Positions 24,906 to 35,817 are shown, counted from the stretch's first letter. The stretch is DNA of 64,000 bases from Streptomyces sp. HUAS MG91 (GCF_040529335.1 NZ_CP159534.1:8246001-8310000); one strand, 5' to 3'. Numbers and translations are program-made. Notes: generated from the letters alone by a model not told the origin.

Positions 24906-27900
24906 CTACGGGAGCTGGTTGATCTTGAACGTGGACGTCGTGTTGCGGACGTCCACCGCGTTGTCGCTCAACTTCAGATTGTGGAAGGTCACTTCACCGA
25001 CCGCCGGACCCTGCCCGGCCTCCGGCATCTCGTTCGCCCACAGTCCGAAGCCGGACTTGGCGTCATAGGCGTCGCCGCTCTTGTGCGCGCCCGAGATGGT
25101 GACGTCGGTCAGGATCGTGTCCTTGATCGGGAACTGCGGCTGGCCTCCCACGTAGTTGGTCTGGAACATGATGCCGCTGTACGTCGGGTCGAGGATGTCC
25201 ACGTCGTTGACGCGGATGCCCTGGAACACCTTGGACGCCGAGAACATCCAGATCCCGGGGAAGGTCTGCCCGCCCCAGAAGTGCCCGCCGGAGCGGACGA
25301 TCGAGGTGTTCTCGATGGCCGTCGGACCCGTCCCGAAGCCGTTCATCGGGTAGCCGAAGTCCAGCGAGCTGATCGTGACGCCGGAGTAGACGAGCGTGTC
25401 CGCGATGAGCATGTTGCGGAACGTGTTGTCGTACCCGCCGTAGACCGCGATACCGGCGGCCCGCCAGGTGAGCAGCGACGTCAGGTTCTCGTACACGTTG
25501 TTCTTCTCGTCCGCGCCGCCCGCGTCGATCGCCGAGAACAGCGCGAAGCTGTCGTCACCGGTCGAACGCGCCTCGTTGTTCACGACGTGGTTGTCCGTCG
25601 AGCCGTTCGTCATGTTGACGCCGTCGGCGAACGTGTCCCGGATCCGGGAGTTCTTGATGGTGACCCGGTCGGTGTTGGCGCCCCAGTACAGGCACACCGT
25701 GTGCTCGTTCCAGATGTCGTCGATGGTGATGTCGGCGACGTTGGAGAAGTCGAACACCTTGCCGGGGCCGTCGATGCGCGAGGTGTAGTTCCCGAAGAAG
25801 GAGAAGTGCGCGAACGTCGATCCGTTGGCGCTCGCCTCCGCGCGGAAGCCCGCGTCGGTGTTCTCCTGCGACGACGGCGTGTGGAACCGGGTGAACCAGG
25901 GACCGGCGCCGACCACCTTCACGGCCTTGCCGTAGACCTGGAACTTGTTCGAGGTCTCGTAGTCACCGGCCGGCAGGTAGACGCCGACGAGCTTGCCCGT
26001 CGTGTCCATCCGCACCTTGTCCAGGGCGTCCTGCACGGCCTGCTGCGAGAAGCCGGTCGGCACGGTGTAGGTCGCCGGGTCCGGGTTGGGCAGCTGGGTG
26101 GCCTCCTCCAGGTTGACGTAGTCGATCGTGTACGTGGATCCGTTCGCGGCGTCCTTCTGCAGCCGGATCTTGCTGCCCTTCGGCACGGTTGTGCCGAGCA
26201 GCAGGTTCGCCTCGTCGTAGATGTGCCGCGGCCCGCCCGCGCTCGGCGTGTTGCCGGGCCCGGTCTCGTTGCCGTACAGCCACGCGTACTTCGACGTCAG
26301 GTCGATGGCCTTGAGGAACGTGCCGTCGACGTAGACGTTCAGCGTGGAGTTGGTGCCGCCGCCACCGGCCGAGTCCGGCATCGAGAAGCGGGTGACGAGG
26401 GTGTTCGTCGGGGCCTTCGTCGTCCACTCGACGTACGAACCGGTCGAGCCCAGGGTCACGGCCTTGCGGCCCGAGGCCTCGCCCGCCAGGTCGCCGACCG
26501 TGCGGTTCGGGCCGACGGACTTCGCGCCGCCGCCCGCCGTGCCGTCCTCCGCCTCGTACATGTCGTACGGCATGCTGGCGCCGCGCCCGACGAACAGCGG
26601 CTGCGAGGAGGTGTTGTTGGCGCGCTTGACGGCCAGCTCGTTGGCGTCGTCGGCGATCACCGTCTTCACCGTGAACTTGCCCTTGCCCGCCGTCCAGGTG
26701 CCCAGCTTGACCGGGGCCGTGGTGCTTCCGGCCGCGATCGCGCCGCTCGCCGAACCCGTGAGCGTCTTGACGACCGTGCCGTCGGAGTCGGTCACGGTGA
26801 GCGTGATCCCGTGCGCGCTGCTCGAACTGGCCTGGTTGCCCTGGTTCTTGATGGCGACGGTGAAGTCGACCGCGTCGCCCTCGGCGGGCGCGCTCGGCGA
26901 CCACGCCACCGGCGAGGCGATCAGGTCCGCGCTCGTCACCGGCTTGACGACCAGCGACGTCGGACTGGTGTAGCTGTTGTTGCCCTCGTTCTGCTCGATC
27001 ACGAGCCCGCTCGGGTCGACGACCGCGCCGACCGTGTACGTGCCCGCGTCGCGCGCCCCGATGTCCGCGCTGACGGTCGCGGTGGCGCCCGCCGCGAGCG
27101 CGCTCACGGAAGCGGTGCCGACCTTCTGCGAACCGAGCAGGAAGTCGAGGTCGGTGGCGTCGGCGGCCTGCGTGCCCGCGTTGCGGACGGTCGCCGACAG
27201 CGTGATCTTGTCCGACTCGACCGGCGCGTCAGGCTTCGACGTGATGCCGGTGACCACCAGGTCGGGGTTGGGCGCCGGCGTGCCGAGCACCTGGAACTCC
27301 GCGACCTGCGCGCCCGAGGAGCCGGAGTTGGCGGTGACGGACAGGCGCACGTCCGCGACGCGGCCGCTCAGCGGGATGCTCACCTTGTTGCCGCTCGCGG
27401 GGGAGAAGGAGTAGTCCTTCGCCGCGACCAGCGTCGTGAAGGCGGAGGCCTTCTGCTCCCGGCCCAGCACCTCGATCTTCTGCGTCCGCGCCGACCAGGC
27501 CGCGTCCGGGTTGAGCTTCACCACGACCGACGACAGGTCCGCGTTGGAGCCGAGCTTGACCGTCAGCGTGCCCGGGTACGCCCCGGCCGCGCCCTCCCAG
27601 TAGGTGCTGGTGTCGTCGTCCACCGCGTTCTCGGCGACGTAGGTGAAGGTCGAGGAGGAGGCCGTCACCGGCTTGCCCACGGCGAGGTTCGCGTCGTTCG
27701 ACGTCGATCCGTTGCGGGTCACGGAGTTGCTGGCGGCCGACACGTTGCCCGCGGCGTCCTTCGCGCGCACCGTGTAGGTGACCGTCGCCGACTGCGGCTG
27801 CGTGTCGGTGTACGTCGTGACGTCACCGGCGACGGACTTCAGCAGCTGCCCGTTCGCGTAGAGGTCGTAGCCCGTGACCTTCACATTGTCGGTGGAGGCG

Positions 27901-29228
27901 CCCCAGGTCAGCTTGACCTGGCCCGCCGTCGCCTCGGTGAAGGCCAGGTTCGACGGTGCGGTCGGCGCCTGCGTGTCGCCCGAAGCGCCGGTCCGGGTCA
28001 CGGAGTTGCTGTTCGCGGACTGGTTGCCCGCCGCGTCCTTGGCCCGCACGTAGTAGGTGAGGGTCGCCGACGCGGGCTGGTTGTCCGTGTACGTGAGCGT
28101 GTCGCCGTCGACCGAGGCGCGCAGCTGGTTGTTGGCGTAGATGTCGTAACCGGTGACCTTGACGTTGTCCGTGGCCGCCTTCCACGTCAGCTTGATCTGC
28201 CCGGTCGCGGGCTCGGTGTAGGCCAGCGAGGTGGGCGCGGACGGTGCCTGGGTGTCGCCGGCCGTGGGCCCGTACACCTCGAGCTCCGAGAGCTGACCGG
28301 CCTGCTGGACCGTGTTGCCGGTGACCTTCACCCGCACGTAGCGCGTCGTCACCGTGTTGAACGACAGCGTCTGCGCCTGCCCGTTGGCCGCGCTGAAGTC
28401 GTAGGCCTTCGACGCGACGAGGTCGGTGAAGTCGCTGCCGTTCGTGCTGCCCTGGAGCGTCAGCGTCTGCGTGCGGTTCTCCCACGTCGACGGCAGTCGC
28501 AGCACCACGCGGTTCACCTGCACCGACGCGCCCAGGTCGACCTGGATCCACTGCGGCAGCGCGTTGTTCTGGCTCTCCCAGTAGGTGGCGGCGTTGCCGT
28601 CACCGGCGTTCGCCGCCAGGTACGTCTGCGTGGTCGAGCTCGCCGTGAAGGTCCGCCCGCGCGCCAGGTTCGCCGAGGAATCGCTGCTGCCGTGCACCTC
28701 CAGCTCCGACAACTGGGCGGCCTGCCAGCCCGAGTTGGCCGTCACGACGACCCGCACATAGCGGGTCTGGGTCGCGCCGAAGGACACGGTCACCGTGTTC
28801 GACGACCCTTGCGCGAAGGAGTACTGGGCCGACGCCTTCAAGGTGTCGAAGGTCTGCCCGTCCGCGCTGCCCTGCACCGACAGGGTCTGCGTGCGGCTCT
28901 CCCATGCCGCGGGCAGCCGCAGCACCACCTCGTCGACGCGGGCCGACGTGCCCAGGTCGACCTGCACCCACTGCGGGAAGTCGGATCCCGAACTCTCCCA
29001 GTACGTCGAGGCGTTGCCGTCCGAGACGTTCCCCGCGCCGTAGTCCGCCTTGGCGCTGCTCGCCTTGGCGGTGGCACCCGCGGCGAGATTCGGGCCGCCC
29101 GCGGCCTGCGCCGAGACCGCCGGAAGACCGAGGAGCGCCAGGGTGAGGGCGAGCACCGCCACCGCGAAGGCGCGCCATCCACCCCCCGCTCTCCGTCTGC
29201 CGGGTCTCGGCACGAACTGTCCGATCAT
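24906..29228 (-). CDS. Secreted multidomain GH87 alpha-1,3-glucanase (mutanase/mycodextranase-like)
   Basis: A 1440-residue exported protein. A twin-Arg-rich start and hydrophobic core end at AVSAQAAGG. Then come two discoidin (F5/8C) domains (~45-180, ~185-325), two FN3 domains (~330-515), a third discoidin domain (~520-660), two CARDB-like domains (~665-880), a CBM6/35-type module (YEAEDGTAGGG, ~888-1030) and a right-handed beta-helix catalytic domain (~1050-1440). In the helix, DGVNMTNG and TGDDSF give Asp residues spaced 23 and 24 apart, as in the GH87 catalytic triad. The likely substrate is fungal-wall or dental alpha-1,3-glucan. Confidence 0.82.
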   Translation of the reverse strand: MIGQFVPRPGRRRAGGGWRAFAVAVLALTLALLGLPAVSAQAAGGPNLAAGATAKASSAKADYGAGNVSDGNASTYWESSGSDFPQWVQVDLGTSARVDEVVLRLPAAWESRTQTLSVQGSADGQTFDTLKASAQYSFAQGSSNTVTVSFGATQTRYVRVVVTANSGWQAAQLSELEVHGSSDSSANLARGRTFTASSTTQTYLAANAGDGNAATYWESQNNALPQWIQVDLGASVQVNRVVLRLPSTWENRTQTLTLQGSTNGSDFTDLVASKAYDFSAANGQAQTLSFNTVTTRYVRVKVTGNTVQQAGQLSELEVYGPTAGDTQAPSAPTSLAYTEPATGQIKLTWKAATDNVKVTGYDIYANNQLRASVDGDTLTYTDNQPASATLTYYVRAKDAAGNQSANSNSVTRTGASGDTQAPTAPSNLAFTEATAGQVKLTWGASTDNVKVTGYDLYANGQLLKSVAGDVTTYTDTQPQSATVTYTVRAKDAAGNVSAASNSVTRNGSTSNDANLAVGKPVTASSSTFTYVAENAVDDDTSTYWEGAAGAYPGTLTVKLGSNADLSSVVVKLNPDAAWSARTQKIEVLGREQKASAFTTLVAAKDYSFSPASGNKVSIPLSGRVADVRLSVTANSGSSGAQVAEFQVLGTPAPNPDLVVTGITSKPDAPVESDKITLSATVRNAGTQAADATDLDFLLGSQKVGTASVSALAAGATATVSADIGARDAGTYTVGAVVDPSGLVIEQNEGNNSYTSPTSLVVKPVTSADLIASPVAWSPSAPAEGDAVDFTVAIKNQGNQASSSSAHGITLTVTDSDGTVVKTLTGSASGAIAAGSTTAPVKLGTWTAGKGKFTVKTVIADDANELAVKRANNTSSQPLFVGRGASMPYDMYEAEDGTAGGGAKSVGPNRTVGDLAGEASGRKAVTLGSTGSYVEWTTKAPTNTLVTRFSMPDSAGGGGTNSTLNVYVDGTFLKAIDLTSKYAWLYGNETGPGNTPSAGGPRHIYDEANLLLGTTVPKGSKIRLQKDAANGSTYTIDYVNLEEATQLPNPDPATYTVPTGFSQQAVQDALDKVRMDTTGKLVGVYLPAGDYETSNKFQVYGKAVKVVGAGPWFTRFHTPSSQENTDAGFRAEASANGSTFAHFSFFGNYTSRIDGPGKVFDFSNVADITIDDIWNEHTVCLYWGANTDRVTIKNSRIRDTFADGVNMTNGSTDNHVVNNEARSTGDDSFALFSAIDAGGADEKNNVYENLTSLLTWRAAGIAVYGGYDNTFRNMLIADTLVYSGVTISSLDFGYPMNGFGTGPTAIENTSIVRSGGHFWGGQTFPGIWMFSASKVFQGIRVNDVDILDPTYSGIMFQTNYVGGQPQFPIKDTILTDVTISGAHKSGDAYDAKSGFGLWANEMPEAGQGPAVGEVTFHNLKLSDNAVDVRNTTSTFKINQLP

Positions 29229-29383
29229 GACTCCCCTGTCCCCGCGCCCGTCGGCGCGGTGAAGCGAATGAGGCGAACGATCACCATCGAGTTCTTGCGT
29301 TTAGTTGTTGGAGAATTGCAGAGTGATGTTGTGCAGTCCACCGTTTGAACAGAGGGAGTTGCGATGAGGGAGAATCCACGACC

Positions 29384-30166
29384 ATGCCCCACGCACAGGC
29401 GGCCGACGGTGCCGCGCTCCACTACGACGTCATCGGCAGCGGTGCCCCACTCCTGCTGCTGGCCGGCCAGTCCAACCATCACCGCTGGTGGGATACGGTG
29501 CGCGACCGGTTCGCCGCGCACTTCACCACCGTCGTCATGGACTGGCGCGGCACCGGTGAAAGCGACGCCCCGGACACCGACACGTACAGCACGCCGAACT
29601 TCGCCCGGGACGCCGTCGCCGTCCTCGACGCCGCCGGCGTCGACCGGGCTCATGTCTACGGGACGTCGATGGGCGGCCGCGTCGCCCAGTGGCTGGCCGC
29701 CGACCACCTCGCGCGCGTCGACCGCCTCGTCCTCGGCTGCACGTCACCGGGCGCGCCGCACGGCGCCGAGCGCGGCCCCGCCGTCCGCAGGGCCCTCGCC
29801 GATCCCGACCCGGACGCGGCCCGCGCGGCCCTCCTCGACCTGATGTACACACCCGCGTACACCGTCACGCGCCCCGGCCCGTTCCACACCCTCGGCGACC
29901 CGGCGATGCCCCCGCACGCCCGCCGCCGCCACCTGCGCGCCAGCGCCCGGCACGACGCCTGGGACGCGCTGCCGCGGATCGCCGCGCCCACCCTCGTCGT
30001 GCACGGCACCGACGACGACTTCAACCCGACGGCCAACGCCCCGCTGCTGACCGGACGCATCCCCGGCGCCCGGCTGTTCCTGGTCCCCGGCGGCCGGCAC
30101 GCCTACTTCGAGGAGTTCGCCGACGAGGCGACGCCCCCGGTGATCGCCTTCCTCGACGGCTCCTGA
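29384..30166 (+). CDS. Alpha/beta hydrolase
   Basis: A 260-residue alpha/beta-hydrolase-fold protein. It has the oxyanion region LLLAGQSNHHRWWD, the nucleophile elbow YGTSMGGRVAQWLA (Ser, residue ~98), the acid in VVHGTDDDFNP and the catalytic His in PGGRHAYFEEF. The length is typical of single-domain esterases or enol-lactonases. ATG at 29384 is chosen because GGGAG lies 14 nt upstream and homologues start near the first strand; an in-frame upstream codon exists. It is divergent from the GH87 gene. The substrate is unknown. Confidence 0.85.
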   Translation: MPHAQAADGAALHYDVIGSGAPLLLLAGQSNHHRWWDTVRDRFAAHFTTVVMDWRGTGESDAPDTDTYSTPNFARDAVAVLDAAGVDRAHVYGTSMGGRVAQWLAADHLARVDRLVLGCTSPGAPHGAERGPAVRRALADPDPDAARAALLDLMYTPAYTVTRPGPFHTLGDPAMPPHARRRHLRASARHDAWDALPRIAAPTLVVHGTDDDFNPTANAPLLTGRIPGARLFLVPGGRHAYFEEFADEATPPVIAFLDGS

Positions 30167-30250
30167 GCGCCGCGCGCCGGCCGGAGTGCCGTGCGACAGC
30201 GGACTCCGTAGGCTGCGGATGGCCCGAACACCACGGAGGAGTACGACACC

Positions 30251-30760
30251 ATGCCCGCCGCCCACGTCACCCTCACCGACGTCCTCGCAACAGCGGACCC
30301 CGGCGCCACCGGAGCCCTGTGGCGCCTCGACGGCGCGGCCCGGCAGCTGGACGCCAACGTCCTCCGGCTGCGGCCGGGCACCCGCGGCACGCCGCACGTC
30401 GAACCCGACCTCGACGTGCTGCTCTACATCGCCGAGGGCGGCGGCACGCTGTGGCGGGCGGGCGCGGAGGAGGAACTGGTGCCGGGCACCGTGCTGTTCG
30501 TGCCGCGCGGCGAGGAGCGGGCCGTCGGCGCGGGCGACGACGGGCTCGTCTACCTCACGGCGCACCGCAGGCGGCCCGGCATGACCATCCGCCGCGCCGC
30601 CGCCCCCGTCACCGCGCAGGGCGGCGAGGCGCCCTGTCTGCTGCCGCGGGTCTGCGCGGACTGCGGCCGGGCCACCGACGAGAGCGACGCGCGCTACTGC
30701 GCCCGGTGCGGCAAGCGCTTGCCCGGACAGGAGCCGGGGCGGACTTCCGGCCTTAGTTGA
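30251..30760 (+). CDS. Cupin domain fused to a C-terminal zinc ribbon
   Basis: A 169-residue protein. Residues ~1-115 form a single cupin barrel (GTRGTPHVEPDLDVLLYIAE, then VPGTVLFVPRGEERAV). Residues ~135-160 are a four-cysteine ribbon (CADCGRATDESDARYCARCG). The cupin keeps one His of the first metal motif but looks metal-poor. ATG has GGAGG 10 nt upstream. The ribbon may bind zinc or a protein or nucleic-acid partner. It follows the hydrolase gene by 84 bp on the same strand. Confidence 0.8.
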   Translation: MPAAHVTLTDVLATADPGATGALWRLDGAARQLDANVLRLRPGTRGTPHVEPDLDVLLYIAEGGGTLWRAGAEEELVPGTVLFVPRGEERAVGAGDDGLVYLTAHRRRPGMTIRRAAAPVTAQGGEAPCLLPRVCADCGRATDESDARYCARCGKRLPGQEPGRTSGLS

Positions 30761-31032
30761 GGCGGAGTGATCACGCCAGACGGGCCTGTTCGCGACAGCG
30801 ACTCCGGTGCGCCGCACGGGTCGTGACGCCCCGCTTCCGTCACTTCCCGCCACTGATTAAACACGCAAGGTTACCTAAAGCCGAGGGTGCGGGATGAGAT
30901 CCCGGCCGCCGCGCGGCAGACTCTGGCCCGCGGCGGCCGCTGCCGACTCCCGGGCCGGCCGTCAGAGGTGGGGGAGCACCACCGGGGAGTCCGGGCGTGT
31001 GGGGCGCACGGACTCCCCGCCCCCCTGTCACC
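30761..31032. other. Intergenic region with terminator hairpin
   Basis: These 272 bp separate the cupin gene from the convergent GH16 gene. GGGGAGTCCG (30984-30993) pairs with CGGACTCCCC (31009-31018), a strong terminator for either direction. The AT-richer stretch at 30850-30880 holds an imperfect AGGTTACCT palindrome. I see no gene. Confidence 0.6.
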
Positions 31033-32466
31033 TCACGCCGACGGCACGGTGTCCTCGAACGCCTTGCCGGCCGAGCGGTAGGCGGCCACCTTCGCCGTGA
31101 CCTGTGCCGGGGTGAGCACCTGGTCCTTGACGTGCAGCACGTAGTCCACCTGCTCGTCGTAGGCGCGCGCGGTGGTGCTGGTGTTGCCGGCCAGGTCGAT
31201 CAGCCACTGGTTGAAGTTGATCGACATCGGCCGCTCGGGCAGGTAGGCGGCGTCGTGCGTGCCGAACAGCTGTCCGTCGACGTAGTAGCGGATGGAGCTG
31301 TTGTCGATGGTGAGGACCAGGTCGTGCCAGCCGTTGTAGCTCTGCCGGCCCTCCGTGTGCTGGTTCACCGCCTGCCACGGATCGGGGTTGTAGGTCTCCC
31401 AGGACGTCGTGTAGAGGATGTTCGACGGCTCGCCCCAGCCGCCGTTGGGCAGGTACTCGAAGTCGTACTCGGCGTAGTCGTCGGCCATCGGCGCCTTGAG
31501 GTCGTTGATCGTGAAGAACGTCTGGACGAGATGGTCCCCGTCGGGTCCGCTCTTCGGCGCGTCCGCGAACCGCACCCGCGCCGCGTAGGTGCCGTTCTTG
31601 AACTTGGTGGCCTTCGTGAGCACTTCGGTCTGCTTCGTGCTCTCGCCGGTGCCCGACGTCGACGTCTCCAGGTTCATCACGGTGTTGCCCGACGCGACGG
31701 GGAACGTCACCTTCTCCGGCGCCCAGGTCGCCCCCGGCACACCGGGCCCGCCGGAGTTGGAGCGCACGCTCCAGCCGTTGGCCGCGATCCGCGGGTCGTT
31801 GTACGCCGTGTACGAGAAGTCGTCGAAGAGGGTCGCGCCGTCCCCCGGCGGGTCGGTGGGATCGGTCGGGTCCGTGGGATCGGTGGGGTCGTTGCCCTCG
31901 GGGGCCGTGCCCCACACCGTGGCGCCGCCGAGCTGCGCGGTCACCTTCGACCAGTTCCCGTACGCGGTCTGCACGGCACTGAACGAGTAGTCGTCGGCCT
32001 GGTTCAGCGGCTGCCAGTCCGAGCGGTAGAAGCGCAGTTGCAGATCGCCCGTGTCGGCGCCGGCGGCGAGCGTGCCCGCGTCGGACGTGAAGCCGATCTC
32101 CAGATACCGGTCGGCGGTCGCGGTCGGATGGGCGAGGGTGCCGAAGGTGCCGGTGACGTGGGCGCAGCCCCGGACCGCCCACGAGCAGGCGAAGCGATAA
32201 CCCGCGCTCGCGGAGTCGGCCTTGAAGTAGTAGCGGAGCTTGACGCCGCTCAGGGCGACGGCGGAGGAGCCGGTGTTGCGTACCTTCAGCCAGGGTTCCG
32301 CCTGGTCGCTGCCGGTGCTGCCGGTGTGGTACTGGACGCTGAGGGCGCCGTCGGCCGCGGCGGCGCCCTGCGGGAGCGCGAGCAGACTCACGCAGCCGAG
32401 CGCGCCGGCGACGGCACAGGCGAGAGCCGTCCGGGTTGCGCCGGCTGTCCTGGGGGTCCTTCTCAT
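31033..32466 (-). CDS. Secreted CBM3 - GH16 glycoside hydrolase
   Basis: A 477-residue secreted enzyme. The signal peptide ends near LPQGAAAADG. A CBM3-type cellulose/chitin-binding module follows (LSVQYHTGSTGSDQAEPWL with RFACSWAVRGCAHV, ~42-185), then an Asp-Pro-Thr repeat linker, then a GH16-type beta-jelly-roll with the motif AEYDFEYLP (E-x-D-x-E, ~320). GH16 enzymes cut beta-1,3 or mixed-linkage glucans, agars and similar polymers. ATG at 32466 overlaps the GH20 stop by 4 bp, so it is translationally coupled to the hexosaminidase. Confidence 0.83.
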   Translation of the reverse strand: MRRTPRTAGATRTALACAVAGALGCVSLLALPQGAAAADGALSVQYHTGSTGSDQAEPWLKVRNTGSSAVALSGVKLRYYFKADSASAGYRFACSWAVRGCAHVTGTFGTLAHPTATADRYLEIGFTSDAGTLAAGADTGDLQLRFYRSDWQPLNQADDYSFSAVQTAYGNWSKVTAQLGGATVWGTAPEGNDPTDPTDPTDPTDPPGDGATLFDDFSYTAYNDPRIAANGWSVRSNSGGPGVPGATWAPEKVTFPVASGNTVMNLETSTSGTGESTKQTEVLTKATKFKNGTYAARVRFADAPKSGPDGDHLVQTFFTINDLKAPMADDYAEYDFEYLPNGGWGEPSNILYTTSWETYNPDPWQAVNQHTEGRQSYNGWHDLVLTIDNSSIRYYVDGQLFGTHDAAYLPERPMSINFNQWLIDLAGNTSTTARAYDEQVDYVLHVKDQVLTPAQVTAKVAAYRSAGKAFEDTVPSA

Positions 32467-33992
32467 GACTGTTCCCTTCCGGAACCGTGGGGGTCGGGGA
32501 CGTACGGGTCGAGCGGCCCGTGCCGCACGCCGAGCGCGGCGAGCCGGGCGCCGTGCGCGCCGAGCCGGACACGGAAGTCCGGCCAGGACGGGGAGCCGTG
32601 CCAGGCACGGTCGGCGAGCGCGGACAGACGGGGGAAGATCCTGCGGTCGATGTGGTCGACGGTGGGGGCGTACTCGGTCCACAACTGGGCCTGCGCGCCG
32701 AGGAGCCGTCCCGAGGCGTCCGGGTCCGTCGGCGGCTCGTGCTCGTGGACCGTGCGCAGGCCGACCACCAGGCCGGGCTCCGCGTGCGGCTCGTCCGGGG
32801 AGTCGGTCTGCGCGTAGTCCAGATACGACGCGCGGTGCTGGCAGCTGATCACGGGATGGCCGCGCTTCAGCGCGATCCGGGTGTGCTCGGGGTCGCGCCA
32901 GGTCATCACCGCGAACTGCGTCGGCAGCCCCTCTCCGGTCTCGGCCCACACCACCGGAGTGCGGCCGCGGCCGAGCAGATGGCTGCCGATCCGGTTCAGG
33001 AACCAGTCGCGCAGCGCGTCGGTGTGGGCCAGCCCCTCGGCGGCGGCCCGTTCCCGCGCCCGCGGGCTCGCCGCCCACTCGGTGGTGGGGCACTCGTCGC
33101 CGCCGATGTGGATGTACCGCGACGGGAAGACGTCGGCCACCTCGTCGAGGACGGTGCGGCAGAAGTCGAGGACCGGCTCGTGCACGCCGAAGACCGTGTC
33201 GCACACGCCCCAGAGCGGCCACACGTCCAGTCGCCGCCCGGGGACGTTGCCGAGCTCCGGGTACGCGGCGAGCGCGGCGCGCGCATGGCCCGGCATCTCG
33301 ATCTCCGGGACCACGGTGACACCACGGGCGGCGGCGTACGCGACGAGGTCCCGCAACTCCCGGCGGGTGTACGCCCCTTCGTGCGGGACGGGATCGGTGC
33401 GCCGGCCGCCGACCTCGGTCAGCAGCGGGTACGCCGCGACCGGCATCCGCCATCCCTGATCGTCGGTGAGGTGCAGATGCAGCACGTTGAGCTTGTGCAG
33501 GGCGAGGAGGTCGACGGTGCGCCGCAGCACGGATACCGGTTGGAAGTGGCGCGCCACGTCGAGCATGAAGCCGCGCCAGGAGTGCCGGGGCACATCCGTG
33601 ATCTCGATGCAGGGCAGCCGCCACGCGACGCCGGGCCGAGCCCTGTCCGCGAGCGCTTCGACGGGCAGCAGCTGACGCACCGTCTGGATTCCGCGCAGCA
33701 GCCCCGTGAGATGGGCGGCGCGCAGGAGGACCGCGTCCGGGGCGACCGTCAGGCCGTATCCCTCGGCGCCCAGACCGCCGAGGTCCGGATCGAGCGCGAG
33801 CACGAACGCGCCGTCGGGCGAGGCGGGCAGCGGCAGCCCGGTGGCGGGTGCGAGGAGGGTGCGGAGCAGATCGGCGGCCGCCGATGCGCCGGGGGAGACC
33901 CGGACCGCTGTCGACGCGGACAGCGTGAAGTGGCCCGGGCGGTGGGTGAGTTGGGTGGGGAGGGGGACGAGTGCGGGCAGGGGTGCGGGCAC
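32463..33992 (-). CDS. Beta-N-acetylhexosaminidase (GH20)
   Basis: A 509-residue GH20 enzyme with the GH20b domain (~1-125) and a TIM barrel: HKLNVLHLHLTDDQGWRM, then VVPEIEMPGHARAALAAYPE, and the catalytic pair in YIHIGGDECPTTEW (Asp-Glu, ~300). It removes GlcNAc from chitooligosaccharides. There is no signal peptide, so it probably acts inside the cell on imported oligomers. GTG at 33992 has GGAGG 6 nt upstream. It follows the ABC permeases in one operon. Confidence 0.9.
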   Translation of the reverse strand: MPAPLPALVPLPTQLTHRPGHFTLSASTAVRVSPGASAAADLLRTLLAPATGLPLPASPDGAFVLALDPDLGGLGAEGYGLTVAPDAVLLRAAHLTGLLRGIQTVRQLLPVEALADRARPGVAWRLPCIEITDVPRHSWRGFMLDVARHFQPVSVLRRTVDLLALHKLNVLHLHLTDDQGWRMPVAAYPLLTEVGGRRTDPVPHEGAYTRRELRDLVAYAAARGVTVVPEIEMPGHARAALAAYPELGNVPGRRLDVWPLWGVCDTVFGVHEPVLDFCRTVLDEVADVFPSRYIHIGGDECPTTEWAASPRARERAAAEGLAHTDALRDWFLNRIGSHLLGRGRTPVVWAETGEGLPTQFAVMTWRDPEHTRIALKRGHPVISCQHRASYLDYAQTDSPDEPHAEPGLVVGLRTVHEHEPPTDPDASGRLLGAQAQLWTEYAPTVDHIDRRIFPRLSALADRAWHGSPSWPDFRVRLGAHGARLAALGVRHGPLDPYVPDPHGSGREQS

Positions 33993-34015
33993 GGGGAACC
34001 TCCGAGGCGAGGGGG

Positions 34016-34848
34016 TCAGCCCTTGACGGCGCCGGCCGCGAAACCCGACGTCACATGCCGCTGGAGCAGCAGGAAGATCGCCAGGGCGGGCAGCGCGAAC
34101 AGGGTGGAGGCGGCCATCGTGGCGCCCCAGTCGGTGCCGAACGTGTTGTGGAACGAGGACAGCCACACCGGCAGCGTCCGGTGGTCCTGCTCCTTGATGA
34201 TGAGGAAGTTGGCGTACGCGAACTCGTTCCACGCCGTGATGTAGCCGAACAGCGACGTCGCCATCAGGCCGGGCGCGAGCAGCGGGAACGCGATGTGCCG
34301 GAACGCGCCGGCCCGCGTACAGCCGTCGACCTGGGCCGACTCCTCCAGCTCGGCGGGGATCGTCGCGATGAAGCCGCGCAGCACCACGATGGTGAACGGC
34401 AGCGTCATCATGAAGTAGACGAGGGTCAGGGTGGGCAGCCGGTCCAGCATGCCGGTGTCCCGCGAGATGATGTACACGGGAATGATCAGCGATTCCCACG
34501 GCGCCATCTGCGCGACGAACACCATCAGCATGAACTGCCGCCGTCCGCGCCACCGCATCCGCGCCACGGCGAACGAGGCGCCGAGCGCGACGACCAGCGC
34601 CAGTGCCACGGCGCCGAGCGTGACCAGCACGCTGTTGCGCCAGAACAGCCCGAACCCGTCCGCGTCGATCGCCCGCCGGAAGTGGTCGAGGGTCCAGCTC
34701 TGCGGCAGCAGTTGAGGGTTCTCCGACTGGATGTCCCGGGACGGCTTGAAGGCGGTCGCGACCATCCAGTACACGGGGAACAGGCACACGACGACGGTGA
34801 CGGTCGCGGCGACGTTGAGCGGGAGGCGGCGCAGCGCCCGGGGCGTGC

Positions 34849-34852
<4 letters not shown>
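34016..34852 (-). CDS. ABC sugar transporter permease (MalG type)
   Basis: A 278-residue inner-membrane permease with six hydrophobic segments. The cytoplasmic EAA loop ELEESAQVDGCTRAGAFRHI contacts the ATPase. It is like the DasC/NgcG subunits that import N,N'-diacetylchitobiose or GlcNAc. GTG at 34852 overlaps the preceding permease stop by 4 bp. No ATPase gene is present; streptomycete sugar importers usually share the MsiK ATPase encoded elsewhere. Confidence 0.88.

Positions 34853-35817
<965 letters not shown>

Noticed and set aside
24981..29348. A 1455-codon plus-strand open frame opposite the GH87 gene
   Set aside because: It is Arg/Val/Gly-rich with no domain pattern, and the minus strand encodes a well-defined secreted enzyme.
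30866..30879. GCAAGGTTACCTAA, resembling half of an iron box
   Set aside because: Only one half matches the DmdR/IdeR consensus and no iron-related gene is downstream on either strand.
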